Shown piece after piece: positions 8,248 to 15,890 of a stretch of 52,664 nucleotides of DNA. The notes beneath the pieces are model-generated. The model worked only from the letters and a program-made list of their open reading frames with translations. It searched no databases and was not told where the DNA came from. This DNA comes from Pseudomonadota bacterium (GTDB taxonomy: Bacteria; UBA10199; 2-02-FULL-44-16; JAAZCA01). Both the position numbers and the translations under genes were made by a program. The stretch's first letter is position 1; each line of letters opens with the position of its first letter. The stretch covers positions 1-52,664 of the forward strand of contig JAFGMW010000097.1 in the NCBI GenBank assembly GCA_016927275.1. Reading direction: 5' to 3'.

Positions 8248-9060
8248 ATGGTGTCGCCTGAAATGGGAAAGAGAAAGACAAAGCCGCGGGGTAAGCCGCT
8301 GATCCTCGTCTCCAACGACGACGGGGTCGGCTCGAAAGGGATCGTCGTCCTCTCAAGGGCGCTGCGCGCGCTGGGCAGGGTGGTGGTGGTCGCACCCGAC
8401 AAGGAGCGAAGCGCCTCGAGCCACTCGATCACCCTTCACAGGCCGCTGAGGGTGGAGCGGCTATCGCGGGACGAATATTCGGCCGACGGCACGCCGACAG
8501 ACTGCGTGCTGCTCGCGGTCCACGGCCTGCTCGGCCAGAGGCCCGACCTCATCGTCTCCGGCGTCAACCACGGGCCCAACCTGGGCGACGACGTGCACTA
8601 CTCCGGCACGGTCTCGGTGGCGTTCGAGGGAGGCATCCTCGGCATACCGTCGATCGCGGTCTCGTGCATGGGGAGCGGGAGCGGGCTGCACTCGGCTGCC
8701 GAGATCGCCTGTGAGATCGGGGAAAAGGTGCTCCGCAGGGGGCTTCCCAGGGGGATCGTGCTCAACGTCAACGTGCCCGACCTCCCCATGTGCATGATAA
8801 AGGGCGTCTCGGTCACGAAGCAGGGCAAGCGCAACTACGGAGGAGTCATTGTCGAGAAGACCGACCCGCGGGGCAAGAAGTATTACTGGATCGGCGGCGA
8901 CCAGAGCGGCTTCGAGGACGTGCCCCGCTCGGACTGCAACGCGGTCCGCGCGGGCTTTGTCTCCATAACTCCGCTGAGGGTCAACCTCTCCGACCGGGCC
9001 GGGATCGGCGCCCTCGCGCGGCTGGGGTTTGCGTCGAAAAAGGGGCGCGCGAAGAGATGA
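8248..9060 (+). CDS. surE: 5'/3'-nucleotidase SurE
   Basis: 270 residues. SurE is a metal-dependent phosphatase acting on nucleoside monophosphates. The metal site ILVSNDDGVGSKGI (Asp-Asp), VAPDKERSASSHSI and VSGVNHGPNLGDDVHYSGTV are all present. The first 12 or so residues (MVSPEMGKRKTK) are a basic extension before the usual start, and an ATG at 8263 is also possible; neither has a good ribosome binding site. It overlaps pcm by ATGA, the classical stationary-phase survival pair. Confidence 0.95.
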   Translation: MVSPEMGKRKTKPRGKPLILVSNDDGVGSKGIVVLSRALRALGRVVVVAPDKERSASSHSITLHRPLRVERLSRDEYSADGTPTDCVLLAVHGLLGQRPDLIVSGVNHGPNLGDDVHYSGTVSVAFEGGILGIPSIAVSCMGSGSGLHSAAEIACEIGEKVLRRGLPRGIVLNVNVPDLPMCMIKGVSVTKQGKRNYGGVIVEKTDPRGKKYYWIGGDQSGFEDVPRSDCNAVRAGFVSITPLRVNLSDRAGIGALARLGFASKKGRAKR

Positions 9061-9752
9061 TCGAACGCAAGGGGACATTCGCGAACAGGGCCGACAGCGT
9101 GCCGGACACATACGCGGTGGCGAGGCGGCGCATGGTCACCGAGCAGCTCATCCCCGGCGGCATCAGGGATTCGCGAGTGTTGGAGGTCATGGGCAGGGTC
9201 AAGCGGCACGCCTTCGTGAGCCCCGGGATGGAGGACCAGGCGTACATGGATCGGCCGCTGCCGATCGGGCTCAATCAGACCATATCGCAGCCCCTGATGG
9301 TGGCGATCATGACAGAGGCCCTCGCCCTGGAGGGCAGGGAGAAGGTTCTCGAGATAGGCACCGGCTCCGGGTACCAGGCCGCTATCCTCGCCGAGATGGC
9401 GGGCGCGGTGTGCACCGTCGAGCGCATAACAGATCTCTCCATCCGCGCGCGCAAGGTCCTGTACAGGCTCGGCTATGAGAACATAAAGCTCCGCATCGGC
9501 GACGGGACTCTGGGCTGGCCCGAGGAGGCGCCGTTCGACGGCATCATCGTGACCGCCGGGGCGCCTGTCGTCCCCGAGGCCCTCATGGCCCAGCTCTCCG
9601 ACGGCGGAAGACTGGTGATCCCGGTGGGAGGGGAGGAGATGCAGAGGCTCGACGTGATCACGAGGCGCGGCGACGGATTCGATACGCGCAGCGTCACCGC
9701 CTGCCGCTTCGTGAAGCTCATAGGCAGGGAGGGATGGCATAATGAAGGTTGA
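9057..9752 (+). CDS. pcm: Protein-L-isoaspartate O-methyltransferase (cytosolic)
   Basis: 231 residues starting inside the surE stop codon. It repairs isoaspartyl residues with SAM. Visible are MVTEQLIPGGIRDSRVLEVM, VKRHAFVSP, YMDRPLPIGLNQTISQPLMV, the SAM loop VLEIGTGSGYQAAIL and FDGIIVTAGAPVVPEALMAQ. There is no signal peptide, in contrast to the homologue at 4995-5729. Coupling to surE is the ordinary arrangement in many proteobacteria. The last codons run into a hexamer repeat. Confidence 0.95.
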   Translation: MIERKGTFANRADSVPDTYAVARRRMVTEQLIPGGIRDSRVLEVMGRVKRHAFVSPGMEDQAYMDRPLPIGLNQTISQPLMVAIMTEALALEGREKVLEIGTGSGYQAAILAEMAGAVCTVERITDLSIRARKVLYRLGYENIKLRIGDGTLGWPEEAPFDGIIVTAGAPVVPEALMAQLSDGGRLVIPVGGEEMQRLDVITRRGDGFDTRSVTACRFVKLIGREGWHNEG

Positions 9753-9764
9753 GGTTGAGGTTGA
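9747..9764 (+). repeat. Hexamer tandem repeat (GGTTGA unit)
   Basis: Three exact GGTTGA units followed by GGAGAT. The first unit covers the pcm stop codon and the last runs into the GAGGAG region before the next gene. Same unit family as 5740-5766. Confidence 0.75.
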
Positions 9765-9782
9765 GGAGATCGAACTGAGTCC

Positions 9783-10496
9783 ATGGGACGCGTTTTAAAA
9801 ATATCGTTCGTCTTCGTGCTGTGCGCCGTGATCTCAGGGTGCGCCACCTCCTACGACAAGCGCGGGGTGTACCACAAGGTGCGCGGCGGCGAGTCGATCC
9901 AGCGCATAGCGAAGGTCTACCGCACCGACGTGCAGACGCTCGCCGAGTACAACAACATACTCGATGCGGGCGACATCAAGCCGGGCATGCGGCTCTACAT
10001 CCCGCCGCGCACGAGGAAGGCCGGCTTCAAGAAGCTGCCGTTCGGCGACGACGTGGCGGCGGCCAGGGACGCGAAGGGGATCAGGAAGCGCGCCCCCTCC
10101 GACAAGATAAAGTTCTACCGGGGCCGCTTCATATGGCCCGTTGACGGCAAGCTGACCTCCCCGTTCGGGTATCGCGACGGCCGAAGGCACGACGGCATAG
10201 ACATAGGGGCAAAGACCGGGAGGCCCATCAAGGCCTCGGCCGCGGGCAAGGTGGTCTTCGCGGGCTCCATGCGCGGCTACGGGAACCTGATCCTCCTGCG
10301 CCACAAGGACAACATGTTCACCGCCTATGCGCACAACAGCGTGAACAAGGTGAAGAAGGGGCAGGTGGTGAAGCAGGGCGATGTGATCGGCAAGGTCGGC
10401 CGCACCGGAAGGGCGTCGGGCCCGCACCTGCACTTCGAAATTCGACATGGACAAACAGCGCGCAATCCCTTATTTTTCCTGCCCAAACGGGGCTAG
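9783..10496 (+). CDS. LysM-M23 peptidase lipoprotein (NlpD/EnvC-like)
   Basis: 237 residues. The signal peptide ends in the lipobox ISGC (Cys20). A LysM domain follows (about residues 30-75: YHKVRGGESIQRIAKVYRTD, PGMRLYIPP), then a C-terminal M23/LytM domain with GYRDGRRHDGIDIGA (His-x3-Asp metal motif) and GPHLHFEIR (second metal motif). The metal ligands are intact, so it may cut peptidoglycan, although some NlpD proteins only activate amidases. In many bacteria surE-pcm-nlpD is one operon, and the order here is the same, which supports an NlpD-type role. Confidence 0.92.
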   Translation: MGRVLKISFVFVLCAVISGCATSYDKRGVYHKVRGGESIQRIAKVYRTDVQTLAEYNNILDAGDIKPGMRLYIPPRTRKAGFKKLPFGDDVAAARDAKGIRKRAPSDKIKFYRGRFIWPVDGKLTSPFGYRDGRRHDGIDIGAKTGRPIKASAAGKVVFAGSMRGYGNLILLRHKDNMFTAYAHNSVNKVKKGQVVKQGDVIGKVGRTGRASGPHLHFEIRHGQTARNPLFFLPKRG

Positions 10497-10547
10497 GGCC
10501 GCGCTCGGGGGCGAATCGGGATGGCAAGGACCCAAGAGGAGGAGAGG

Positions 10548-11066
10548 ATGGAGAAGATAGTGAGGGACAACATCAGGGACATCCCTGATTTCCCGAAGCC
10601 GGGGATAATTTTCAAGGACATCACGCCGCTCCTGGCCAATCACGGGGCGTTCTCGGCCACCATCGACAGCCTGCGGAGGCGATATCAGGACAAGGGCGTG
10701 GACGTGGTGGTGGGGATCGAATCCCGCGGCTTCATCTTCGGCGCGCCGCTGGCCGAGAAGCTCGGGGCCGCGTTCGTGCCGGTGCGAAAGAAGGGGAAGC
10801 TGCCGTACAAGACCGTGGACATTTCCTACGACCTTGAGTATGGCTCCGCGACCATCGAGATGCACACCGACGCCATCTCGCGCGGGCAGAAGGTGGTCGT
10901 CATAGACGACCTGCTCGCCACCGGCGGCACCGCGGGCGCCGCCTGTCGGCTGGTGGAGGGCCAGGGAGGCCGGGTCGTGGAGTGCGCTTTCATCGTGGAG
11001 CTGGGTTTTTTGAACGGCCGCGAGAGGATAAAGGGCATCCCGGTGTACTCGATGGTCACCTACTGA
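10548..11066 (+). CDS. apt: Adenine phosphoribosyltransferase
   Basis: 172 residues from the ATG at 10548, which has GAGGAGGAG just upstream and gives the standard length; an ATG at 10521 would add nine residues. It salvages adenine to AMP with PRPP. Signatures are IPDFPKPGIIFKDITPLL, GIESRGFIFGAPLAEKLG, VRKKGKLPYKT and the PRPP loop VVVIDDLLATGGTA. It follows the LysM-M23 gene on the same strand by about 50 nt. Confidence 0.96.
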   Translation: MEKIVRDNIRDIPDFPKPGIIFKDITPLLANHGAFSATIDSLRRRYQDKGVDVVVGIESRGFIFGAPLAEKLGAAFVPVRKKGKLPYKTVDISYDLEYGSATIEMHTDAISRGQKVVVIDDLLATGGTAGAACRLVEGQGGRVVECAFIVELGFLNGRERIKGIPVYSMVTY

Positions 11067-11078
11067 CGGCCGACCTGT

Positions 11079-11110
11079 GGGCTCGCAGCTCAGCATTGGG
11101 GCTGCCTCCT
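11079..11110 (+). pseudogene. Partial tRNA-Arg copy (5' half)
   Basis: GGGCTCGCAGCTCAGC followed a little later by TGCCTCCT closely matches the acceptor, D-arm and anticodon-arm start of the intact tRNA-Arg at 11166. The D-loop is degenerate and there is no 3' half here. A matching 3' half lies at 11314-11336, on the other side of the intact gene. Confidence 0.65.
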
Positions 11111-11121
11111 CCCGGTGCGGC

Positions 11122-11149
11122 ACAGTTTTTTGCTAAGGCAAAAAACTGT
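11122..11149. other. Perfect 12-bp hairpin upstream of tRNA-Arg
   Basis: ACAGTTTTTTGC, loop TAAG, GCAAAAAACTGT. The T/A run is inside the stem, not after it, so it is not a standard terminator, though it could end apt transcription. A hairpin of similar design lies at 11271-11309 on the other side of the tRNA. Confidence 0.75.
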
Positions 11150-11165
11150 TAAATGGTCGATTGGT

Positions 11166-11241
11166 GGGCTCGTAGCTCAGCGGATAGAGCACCTGCCTCC
11201 TAAGCAGGGGGTCGCGCGTTCGATTCGCGCCGGGCCCACCA
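11166..11241 (+). tRNA. tRNA-Arg (anticodon CCT)
   Basis: A 76-nt cloverleaf with the CCA end encoded. The acceptor GGGCTCG pairs with CGGGCCC (11231-11237, one G-T pair); the D arm AGCTCAGCGGATAGAGC, anticodon loop CTCCTAA and T arm with GTTCGATTC are all regular. The flanks extend the acceptor pairing: bases before the gene (GTCGATTGGT) are complementary to those after it (ACCAATCGAC). Confidence 0.95.
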
Positions 11242-11270
11242 ATCGACTATTGGCCGCACCGAGGATCCTC

Positions 11271-11309
11271 GATCCGACCTATGATTTTTTAAAAAAATCA
11301 TGTCGGATC
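11271..11309. other. Long hairpin downstream of tRNA-Arg
   Basis: GATCCGAC (11271-11278) pairs with GTCGGATC (11302-11309), and inside it ATGATTTTTT pairs with AAAAAATCAT. The AT-only tip resembles the hairpin at 11122-11149. It may act as the tRNA terminator, but no T run follows the stem. Confidence 0.7.
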
Positions 11310-11313
11310 GGGA

Positions 11314-11336
11314 TAAGCAGGGGGTCGCGCGTTCGA
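11314..11336 (+). pseudogene. Partial tRNA-Arg copy (23-nt 3' fragment)
   Basis: 23 bases are identical to 11201-11223 of the intact tRNA-Arg (anticodon-arm 3' side into the T loop, starting TAAGCAGGGGGTCGC). The copy then diverges. Together with the 5' fragment at 11079 it brackets the intact gene. Confidence 0.8.
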
Positions 11337-11389
11337 ACGTACAGAAGCTATAATGCGTGGAGGGCGAAGCCCGGAACAGATGGCCTTTC

Positions 11390-12022
11390 ATGAAGATCCC
11401 ATTCTTTCCCAACACAGGCGACGGCACCCGCTGCTTCCAGGCGGCGATGAGGATGGCCCTGGCCGTCCTCATGCCGGAGCGGACCTTCACGGACGAGGAG
11501 CTTGACCGCATCTCGGGGAAGTCGCCCGGCAAGTGGACCTGGCCCACCGCTGCGATGATCTGGATGATGGAGCACGGGCTCGATGTGGAGCTGGTCGAGG
11601 AGTTCGATTACGCGGCGTTCGCGGCCCGCGGCGGGGATTACCTCGTCGAACGCTACGGCGAGGAGGTCGCAGCCGCCCAGATGGCCAACAGCGACGTGGA
11701 TGCCGAGAGGGAGCTGGCGCGCCGCTTCTCGAGGCTCTGTCATGTGGATCAGAGGGTCCCTGGCAGGGCCGATCTGAAGGAGAGGCTCGATCGCGGATCG
11801 GTGGTCATAGTCAACATCAACGCCGCGGCCCTCAACCTCCAGCCGGGATATTCGGGGCATTTCGTGGTGATCTGCGAGGCGGGGGGCGATCTCGTCACGC
11901 TCCACGATCCGGGGCTCCCGCCGCGGCCCGCACTTGCGGTGCCCGGCGCGAGATTCGACGCCGCATGGGGCTATCCATCCGGGCGCGACAGAAACCTCAT
12001 GTCCATAGGCCGCAGGTCGTGA
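11390..12022 (+). CDS. C39-like (papain-fold) peptidase-family protein
   Basis: About 210 residues from the ATG at 11390 (MKIPFFPNTGDGTRCFQAAM); a GTG at 11357 is an alternative and neither has a convincing ribosome binding site. The Cys in DGTRCFQAAM at the start of a helix and the His in GYSGHFVVICEAGGDLVTLH followed by DPG give the Cys-His-Asp/Asn order of peptidase C39-like proteins. There is no signal peptide and no transporter next to it, so a bacteriocin-processing role is not supported. Substrate unknown; catalytic activity is inferred only from these residues. Confidence 0.7.
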   Translation: MKIPFFPNTGDGTRCFQAAMRMALAVLMPERTFTDEELDRISGKSPGKWTWPTAAMIWMMEHGLDVELVEEFDYAAFAARGGDYLVERYGEEVAAAQMANSDVDAERELARRFSRLCHVDQRVPGRADLKERLDRGSVVIVNINAAALNLQPGYSGHFVVICEAGGDLVTLHDPGLPPRPALAVPGARFDAAWGYPSGRDRNLMSIGRRS

Positions 12023-12058
12023 TCGTATCTTCGCATGTCATTCTTTACAAAATGATGC

Positions 12059-12087
12059 TTGACACCCCTCGGGGGTATTGTTAATTT
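12059..12087 (+). promoter_or_regulatory. Sigma-70-type promoter for the IHF/HU gene
   Basis: TTGACA (12059-12064), a 17-nt gap and TAATTT (12082-12087). The gap contains the short palindrome CCCCTCGGGG. The start codon is 36 nt beyond the -10. Confidence 0.7.
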
Positions 12088-12122
12088 CATGAGTGAAATC
12101 GGCAAATTACGCAGAGGTGGCG

Positions 12123-12422
12123 ATGAATAAATCAGAGCTCATCGAAGCGGTATCCGCCAAGGCGCAGATTACAAAGAAGAGGGCGGAAGACGTAGTCAAC
12201 CTCATCTTCGACTCCATGACCGATGCGATCGTAAAGGGGGATCGCATCGAGATCAGGGGGCTGGGCAGCTTCGTGGTCAAGGAGTACGGATCGTACACAG
12301 GCCGCAATCCCAGGACAGGGGAGTCGATCCAGGTGAGGCCGAAGCGGCTGCCGTTCTTCAAGGTGGGCAAGGAGTTGAAGGAGAGGGTCGATCGGATCGC
12401 GGAGTCAGCGCAGCAGACGTGA
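12123..12422 (+). CDS. IHF/HU-family DNA-bending protein
   Basis: 99 residues from the ATG at 12123, which has GAGGTGG upstream; an earlier in-frame ATG at 12093 lacks support. The protein has the helical N-terminal dimer half (MNKSELIEAVSAKAQITKKR) and the beta-arm region IRGLGSFVVKEYGSYTGRNP with RTGESIQVRPKRLPFFKVG, including the Pro that inserts into DNA. The sequence leans towards an IHF subunit (IHF-beta-like start) but IHF and HU are hard to separate alone. It has its own promoter, and a small hairpin follows. The genome also carries a histone-fold protein at 27731-27910. Confidence 0.93.
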   Translation: MNKSELIEAVSAKAQITKKRAEDVVNLIFDSMTDAIVKGDRIEIRGLGSFVVKEYGSYTGRNPRTGESIQVRPKRLPFFKVGKELKERVDRIAESAQQT

Positions 12423-12426
12423 CGGG

Positions 12427-12444
12427 GTGCGCCGCGGGGCGCAC
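12427..12444. other. Short GC hairpin between IHF/HU gene and dprA
   Basis: GTGCGCC and GGCGCAC around a GCGG loop. No T run follows, so its use as a terminator is doubtful. Confidence 0.4.
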
Positions 12445-12491
12445 GCAGCACACATAGGCTCGTGCCGGGTCATGCGGGGGATGGAGGTGTC

Positions 12492-13619
12492 ATGGACGAC
12501 CGGCGCGAGCGTATTTTTTTGTTGGCTATTCGCAGTGTCTTCTTTGGATTCCCCTCTATCGGAAAATCGCTCCTCGACGAGGCCGGTTCCGCAGCGGAGC
12601 TCCTCGGAGGGGATCGCGCGAGGTTCATGCCGCATTTCCTCCGGCATGAGGCGCTCTGGAGGAGGTTTCTCGGGCTGGGGGGGAGCGAACTCAGGGAGGC
12701 GGAGTCGGAGCTCGACAGGATCGAGGCGCTGGGGCTCGCCCTCATCCCGATCAACGATCCCCGATACCCCGCGCTCCTCCGCCAGATCGCCGACCCGCCC
12801 CTTGCGCTCGTCGCGAGGGGGGGCGCGATCGAGGCCCTCTCGGCGCCCGTGATCGCCATGGTCGGCTCGCGCAGGGCGAGCCAGCGGGCCATGGAGACCG
12901 GCGCGTCGATCGCCATGGGCCTTGCCGAGGCGGGCTACACGATCGCCAGCGGGCTCGCGTACGGCATCGACTCGGCGTGCCACAGGGGCGCGATCGCCGG
13001 CGGCGGGCTGACCGTTGCGGTGATGGGCTGCGGCCCGGAGATGGTCTATCCGCCGGGGAACGCGCGCCTTTATCAGGCCATAGCGGCCAGCGGCGTCATC
13101 CTCTCGGAGTTTCCGATCGGCACCGCGCCGTTCAGGCAGAACTTCCCGCAGCGCAACAGGGTGATAAGCGGGATCGCGCTTGCCACCGTTGTCGTGGAGG
13201 CGGCGGAGAAAAGCGGCAGCCTCATCACGGCCAGGTTCGCGCTCGAGCAGAATCGGGAGGTGATGGCGGTCCCCGGCCCCGGAGGGACCGCGGGGGCGAA
13301 GGGCGTCAACTCACTCATCCGCGACGGCGCGCCGCTGGTCGAGAGCGCCGACGACGTGGCCGCGCACATAGACCCGCTGCTCGCGGGCAGGCAATTCGTC
13401 AAAATATCTGGACAATTGGAAACCGATGTGGAAATGGACTCAGCACTTTTGGGCGCCGTTCCCGCACGCGGCGCCGTCTCGGTGGACGAGATAGTGGCGA
13501 GGACCGGCATGAGGGCGTCCTCGGTGCTCGCGAGGCTCGGGGAGCTCTGCGTCGCGGGCGAGGTCGAGCAGCTCCCGGGCCGCAGGTGGCGCAGGATCAG
13601 GAGGAGGACCGATGCCTAA
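12492..13619 (+). CDS. dprA: DNA-processing protein DprA
   Basis: 375 residues from the ATG at 12492, chosen for the GGAGGTG just upstream. DprA binds single-stranded DNA and loads RecA during transformation. The Rossmann-like core is clear: VIAMVGSRRASQRAMETG, TIASGLAYGIDSACHRGAI, TVAVMGCGPEMVYPPGNARL, ILSEFPIGTAPFRQNFPQRN and the Ser/Gly-rich SGSLITARFALEQNREVMAV. An N-terminal helix-hairpin-helix/SAM-like part and a C-terminal winged-helix part (SVDEIVARTGMRASSVLARL) complete the long form. It overlaps topA by 8 nt, a common pairing. Confidence 0.95.
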   Translation: MDDRRERIFLLAIRSVFFGFPSIGKSLLDEAGSAAELLGGDRARFMPHFLRHEALWRRFLGLGGSELREAESELDRIEALGLALIPINDPRYPALLRQIADPPLALVARGGAIEALSAPVIAMVGSRRASQRAMETGASIAMGLAEAGYTIASGLAYGIDSACHRGAIAGGGLTVAVMGCGPEMVYPPGNARLYQAIAASGVILSEFPIGTAPFRQNFPQRNRVISGIALATVVVEAAEKSGSLITARFALEQNREVMAVPGPGGTAGAKGVNSLIRDGAPLVESADDVAAHIDPLLAGRQFVKISGQLETDVEMDSALLGAVPARGAVSVDEIVARTGMRASSVLARLGELCVAGEVEQLPGRRWRRIRRRTDA

Positions 13620-15888
13620 CGCGCTGGTCATAGTCGAGTCCCCGGCAAAGGCCCGAACGATCAAGAAGTATCTCGGCAGGGGATATTCGGTGCTGGCCTC
13701 GGTGGGCCACATCATGGACCTGCCCCAGCGCGATCTCGGCGTCGACGTGGAAAAGGGATTCGAGCCGAAGTACGTCGTCATAAAGGGCAAGTCCAAGGTC
13801 CTCAAGCAGATCACCAAGGCGGCGGCCGAATCGGACGAGATATATCTCGCGCCCGACCCCGACAGGGAGGGCGAGGCGATCGCCTGGCACATTGCGGAGC
13901 AGATCAAAAAGAGCCTCGGCAGGAGGAAGGGGGCGGACGGGCCGCGCATGCACCGCGCGCGCTTCAACGAGATCACGCAGCGCGCCATCAAGCAGGCGAT
14001 AGAGAACCCGACCGTGCTCGACCGCAACCTCTTCGAGGCGCAGCAGGCGCGCCGCATACTCGACAGGCTGGTGGGCTACCGCATCTCGCCGCTGCTCTGG
14101 GACAAGGTCCGCAGGGGGCTGTCCGCGGGGCGCGTCCAGTCGGTGGCGGTGCGCATAGTCTGCGAGCGCGAGGACGAGATAGAGAAGTTCGTGACGAAGG
14201 AGTACTGGTCCGTGGTCGCGAACCTCGAGGGGAGCCTGCCGCCGCCTTTCGAGGCCAAGCTCGTGAAGATCGACGGCAAGGATTTCGAGATAGGCGCGGG
14301 CGAGCTGGCCCGCGCGGTCACCGACGAGATGCGCGGCGGGAAGTTCACGCTCACCTCCATCATCAGGAAGGAGCGGCAGCGCAAGCCGTCGCCCCCGTTC
14401 ATCACCTCGAAGCTGCAGCAGGAGGCGGCGCGCAAGCTCGGGTTCACGGCGAAGAAGACCATGTCCCTGGCGCAGAGGCTCTACGAGGGGATCGATCTTG
14501 GTGACGAGGGCTCGGTCGGCCTCATCACCTACATGCGCACCGATTCGACTCGCATCGCCGATTCGGCGGTCGCCGAGGCGCGCGAGTTCATAAAGGGCCG
14601 CTACGGCGCCGAGACCCTGCCCGCCTCGCCCAACGTCTACAGGTCGAAGAAGGGGGCGCAGGAGGCGCACGAGGCGATAAGGCCCACCTCCATGAGCTAT
14701 CCGCCCGAGGCGGTCGCCGATCACCTCGATAGAGACCTGCACAGGCTCTACGATCTGATCTGGAAGCGCTTCGTCGCCTCGCAGATGAAACCGGCGGTCT
14801 TCGACCAGACCGCGTTCGACATCGCGGCGGGCCGCTTCCTGCTTCGCGCCACCGGCCAGGTCCTCAAATTCCCGGGCTTCATCGCGGTCTATCTGGAGGG
14901 TGAGGACGACGCGGCCGAGAAGGACGAGGAGGAGAACCCTACGCTCCCCGACCTGAAAGAGGGCGAGGTCCTCACTCTCCACGGCATCGAGCCGCACCAG
15001 CACTTCACGCAGCCGCCTCCGCGCTTCACCGAGGCGTCGCTGGTCAAGGAGCTCGAGGAGAAGGGGATAGGCAGGCCCTCCACCTACGCGTCGATCATGA
15101 GCGTCATCCAGGACAAGGGCTACGTCCGCAAGGCGGAGGGCCGCTTCCACCCCTCCGACCTCGGCAGGCTGGTCAACGGCCTGCTGGTGAGCAGCTTCCC
15201 GAGGGTGCTAGACGTCGGCTTCACCGCGCAGATGGAGGTGGAGCTCGACGAGGTGGAGGAGGGCCGCCGCGGCTGGGTCGAGACACTCAACGACTTCTAC
15301 GGGCCGTTCCAGGAGGCGCTCTCCAAGGCGCGGGTGAAGATGCGCGACGTCAAGCGCCAGACCGTGGAGACCGACATCGAGTGCGAAAGATGCGGCAAGG
15401 CCATGGTCATCAAGTGGGGCCGCCACGGCGAGTTCCTTGCATGCTCGGGCTACCCCGATTGCCGAAACACCAAGGAGTTCACCCGCGACGAGGGGGGCAA
15501 CATAGTCGTCTCCTCGGCGCCGACGACCGACGAGCTCTGCCCCGCATGCGGCAGCCCGATGGTCGTGCGCAGGGGGCGCTACGGCGAGTTCCTCGCGTGC
15601 TCGAAGTACCCGGAGTGCAAGGGCACGCGCTCGATCGGCACCGGCGTCACCTGCCCCGAGTGCGGCAAGGCGGAGCTCGTCCAGAAGAGCACCAAGCGCG
15701 GCAAGCCGTTCTACGGCTGCGCCGATTACCCCAAGTGCAAGTTCGCCCTGTGGGACATGCCCGTCGCAGGGCCGTGCCCGCTGTGCGGGTTTCCGGTCCT
15801 TGTGAAGAAGCCCTCGAAGAGGGGCGGCGAGCCGCACATCGCCTGCGGCAGGAAGGGATGCAAGTACAGGGGCGAATCAAAGGGGTAG
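13612..15888 (+). CDS. topA: DNA topoisomerase I (type IA)
   Basis: 758 residues. It relaxes negative supercoils through a 5'-phosphotyrosine. The TOPRIM domain has VIVESPAKARTIKKYLG and the acidic PDPDREGEAIAWH (Asp82, Asp84, Glu86). The active-site Tyr307 is in GLITYMRTDSTRI. From about residue 591 there are four C-terminal zinc fingers (CERCG...CSGYPDC, CPACG...CSKYPEC, CPECG...CADYPKC, CPLCG...CGRKGC), within the normal range for TopA. Its start overlaps dprA and the gene runs to 2 nt from the convergent gene at 15891. Confidence 0.97.
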   Translation: MPNALVIVESPAKARTIKKYLGRGYSVLASVGHIMDLPQRDLGVDVEKGFEPKYVVIKGKSKVLKQITKAAAESDEIYLAPDPDREGEAIAWHIAEQIKKSLGRRKGADGPRMHRARFNEITQRAIKQAIENPTVLDRNLFEAQQARRILDRLVGYRISPLLWDKVRRGLSAGRVQSVAVRIVCEREDEIEKFVTKEYWSVVANLEGSLPPPFEAKLVKIDGKDFEIGAGELARAVTDEMRGGKFTLTSIIRKERQRKPSPPFITSKLQQEAARKLGFTAKKTMSLAQRLYEGIDLGDEGSVGLITYMRTDSTRIADSAVAEAREFIKGRYGAETLPASPNVYRSKKGAQEAHEAIRPTSMSYPPEAVADHLDRDLHRLYDLIWKRFVASQMKPAVFDQTAFDIAAGRFLLRATGQVLKFPGFIAVYLEGEDDAAEKDEEENPTLPDLKEGEVLTLHGIEPHQHFTQPPPRFTEASLVKELEEKGIGRPSTYASIMSVIQDKGYVRKAEGRFHPSDLGRLVNGLLVSSFPRVLDVGFTAQMEVELDEVEEGRRGWVETLNDFYGPFQEALSKARVKMRDVKRQTVETDIECERCGKAMVIKWGRHGEFLACSGYPDCRNTKEFTRDEGGNIVVSSAPTTDELCPACGSPMVVRRGRYGEFLACSKYPECKGTRSIGTGVTCPECGKAELVQKSTKRGKPFYGCADYPKCKFALWDMPVAGPCPLCGFPVLVKKPSKRGGEPHIACGRKGCKYRGESKG

Positions 15889-15890
15889 GT

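Noticed and set aside
11166-11336. Integrated genomic island at tRNA-Arg
   Set aside because: The direct copies of the tRNA are only about 90 nt apart and the next genes are ordinary housekeeping genes; no integrase belongs to it. XerC at 17918 has the chromosomal xerC-hslVU context.
11390-12022. Bacteriocin-processing C39 transporter gene
   Set aside because: No ABC-transporter domain, no membrane segments and no small peptide gene nearby; only the papain-like Cys/His pattern is seen.
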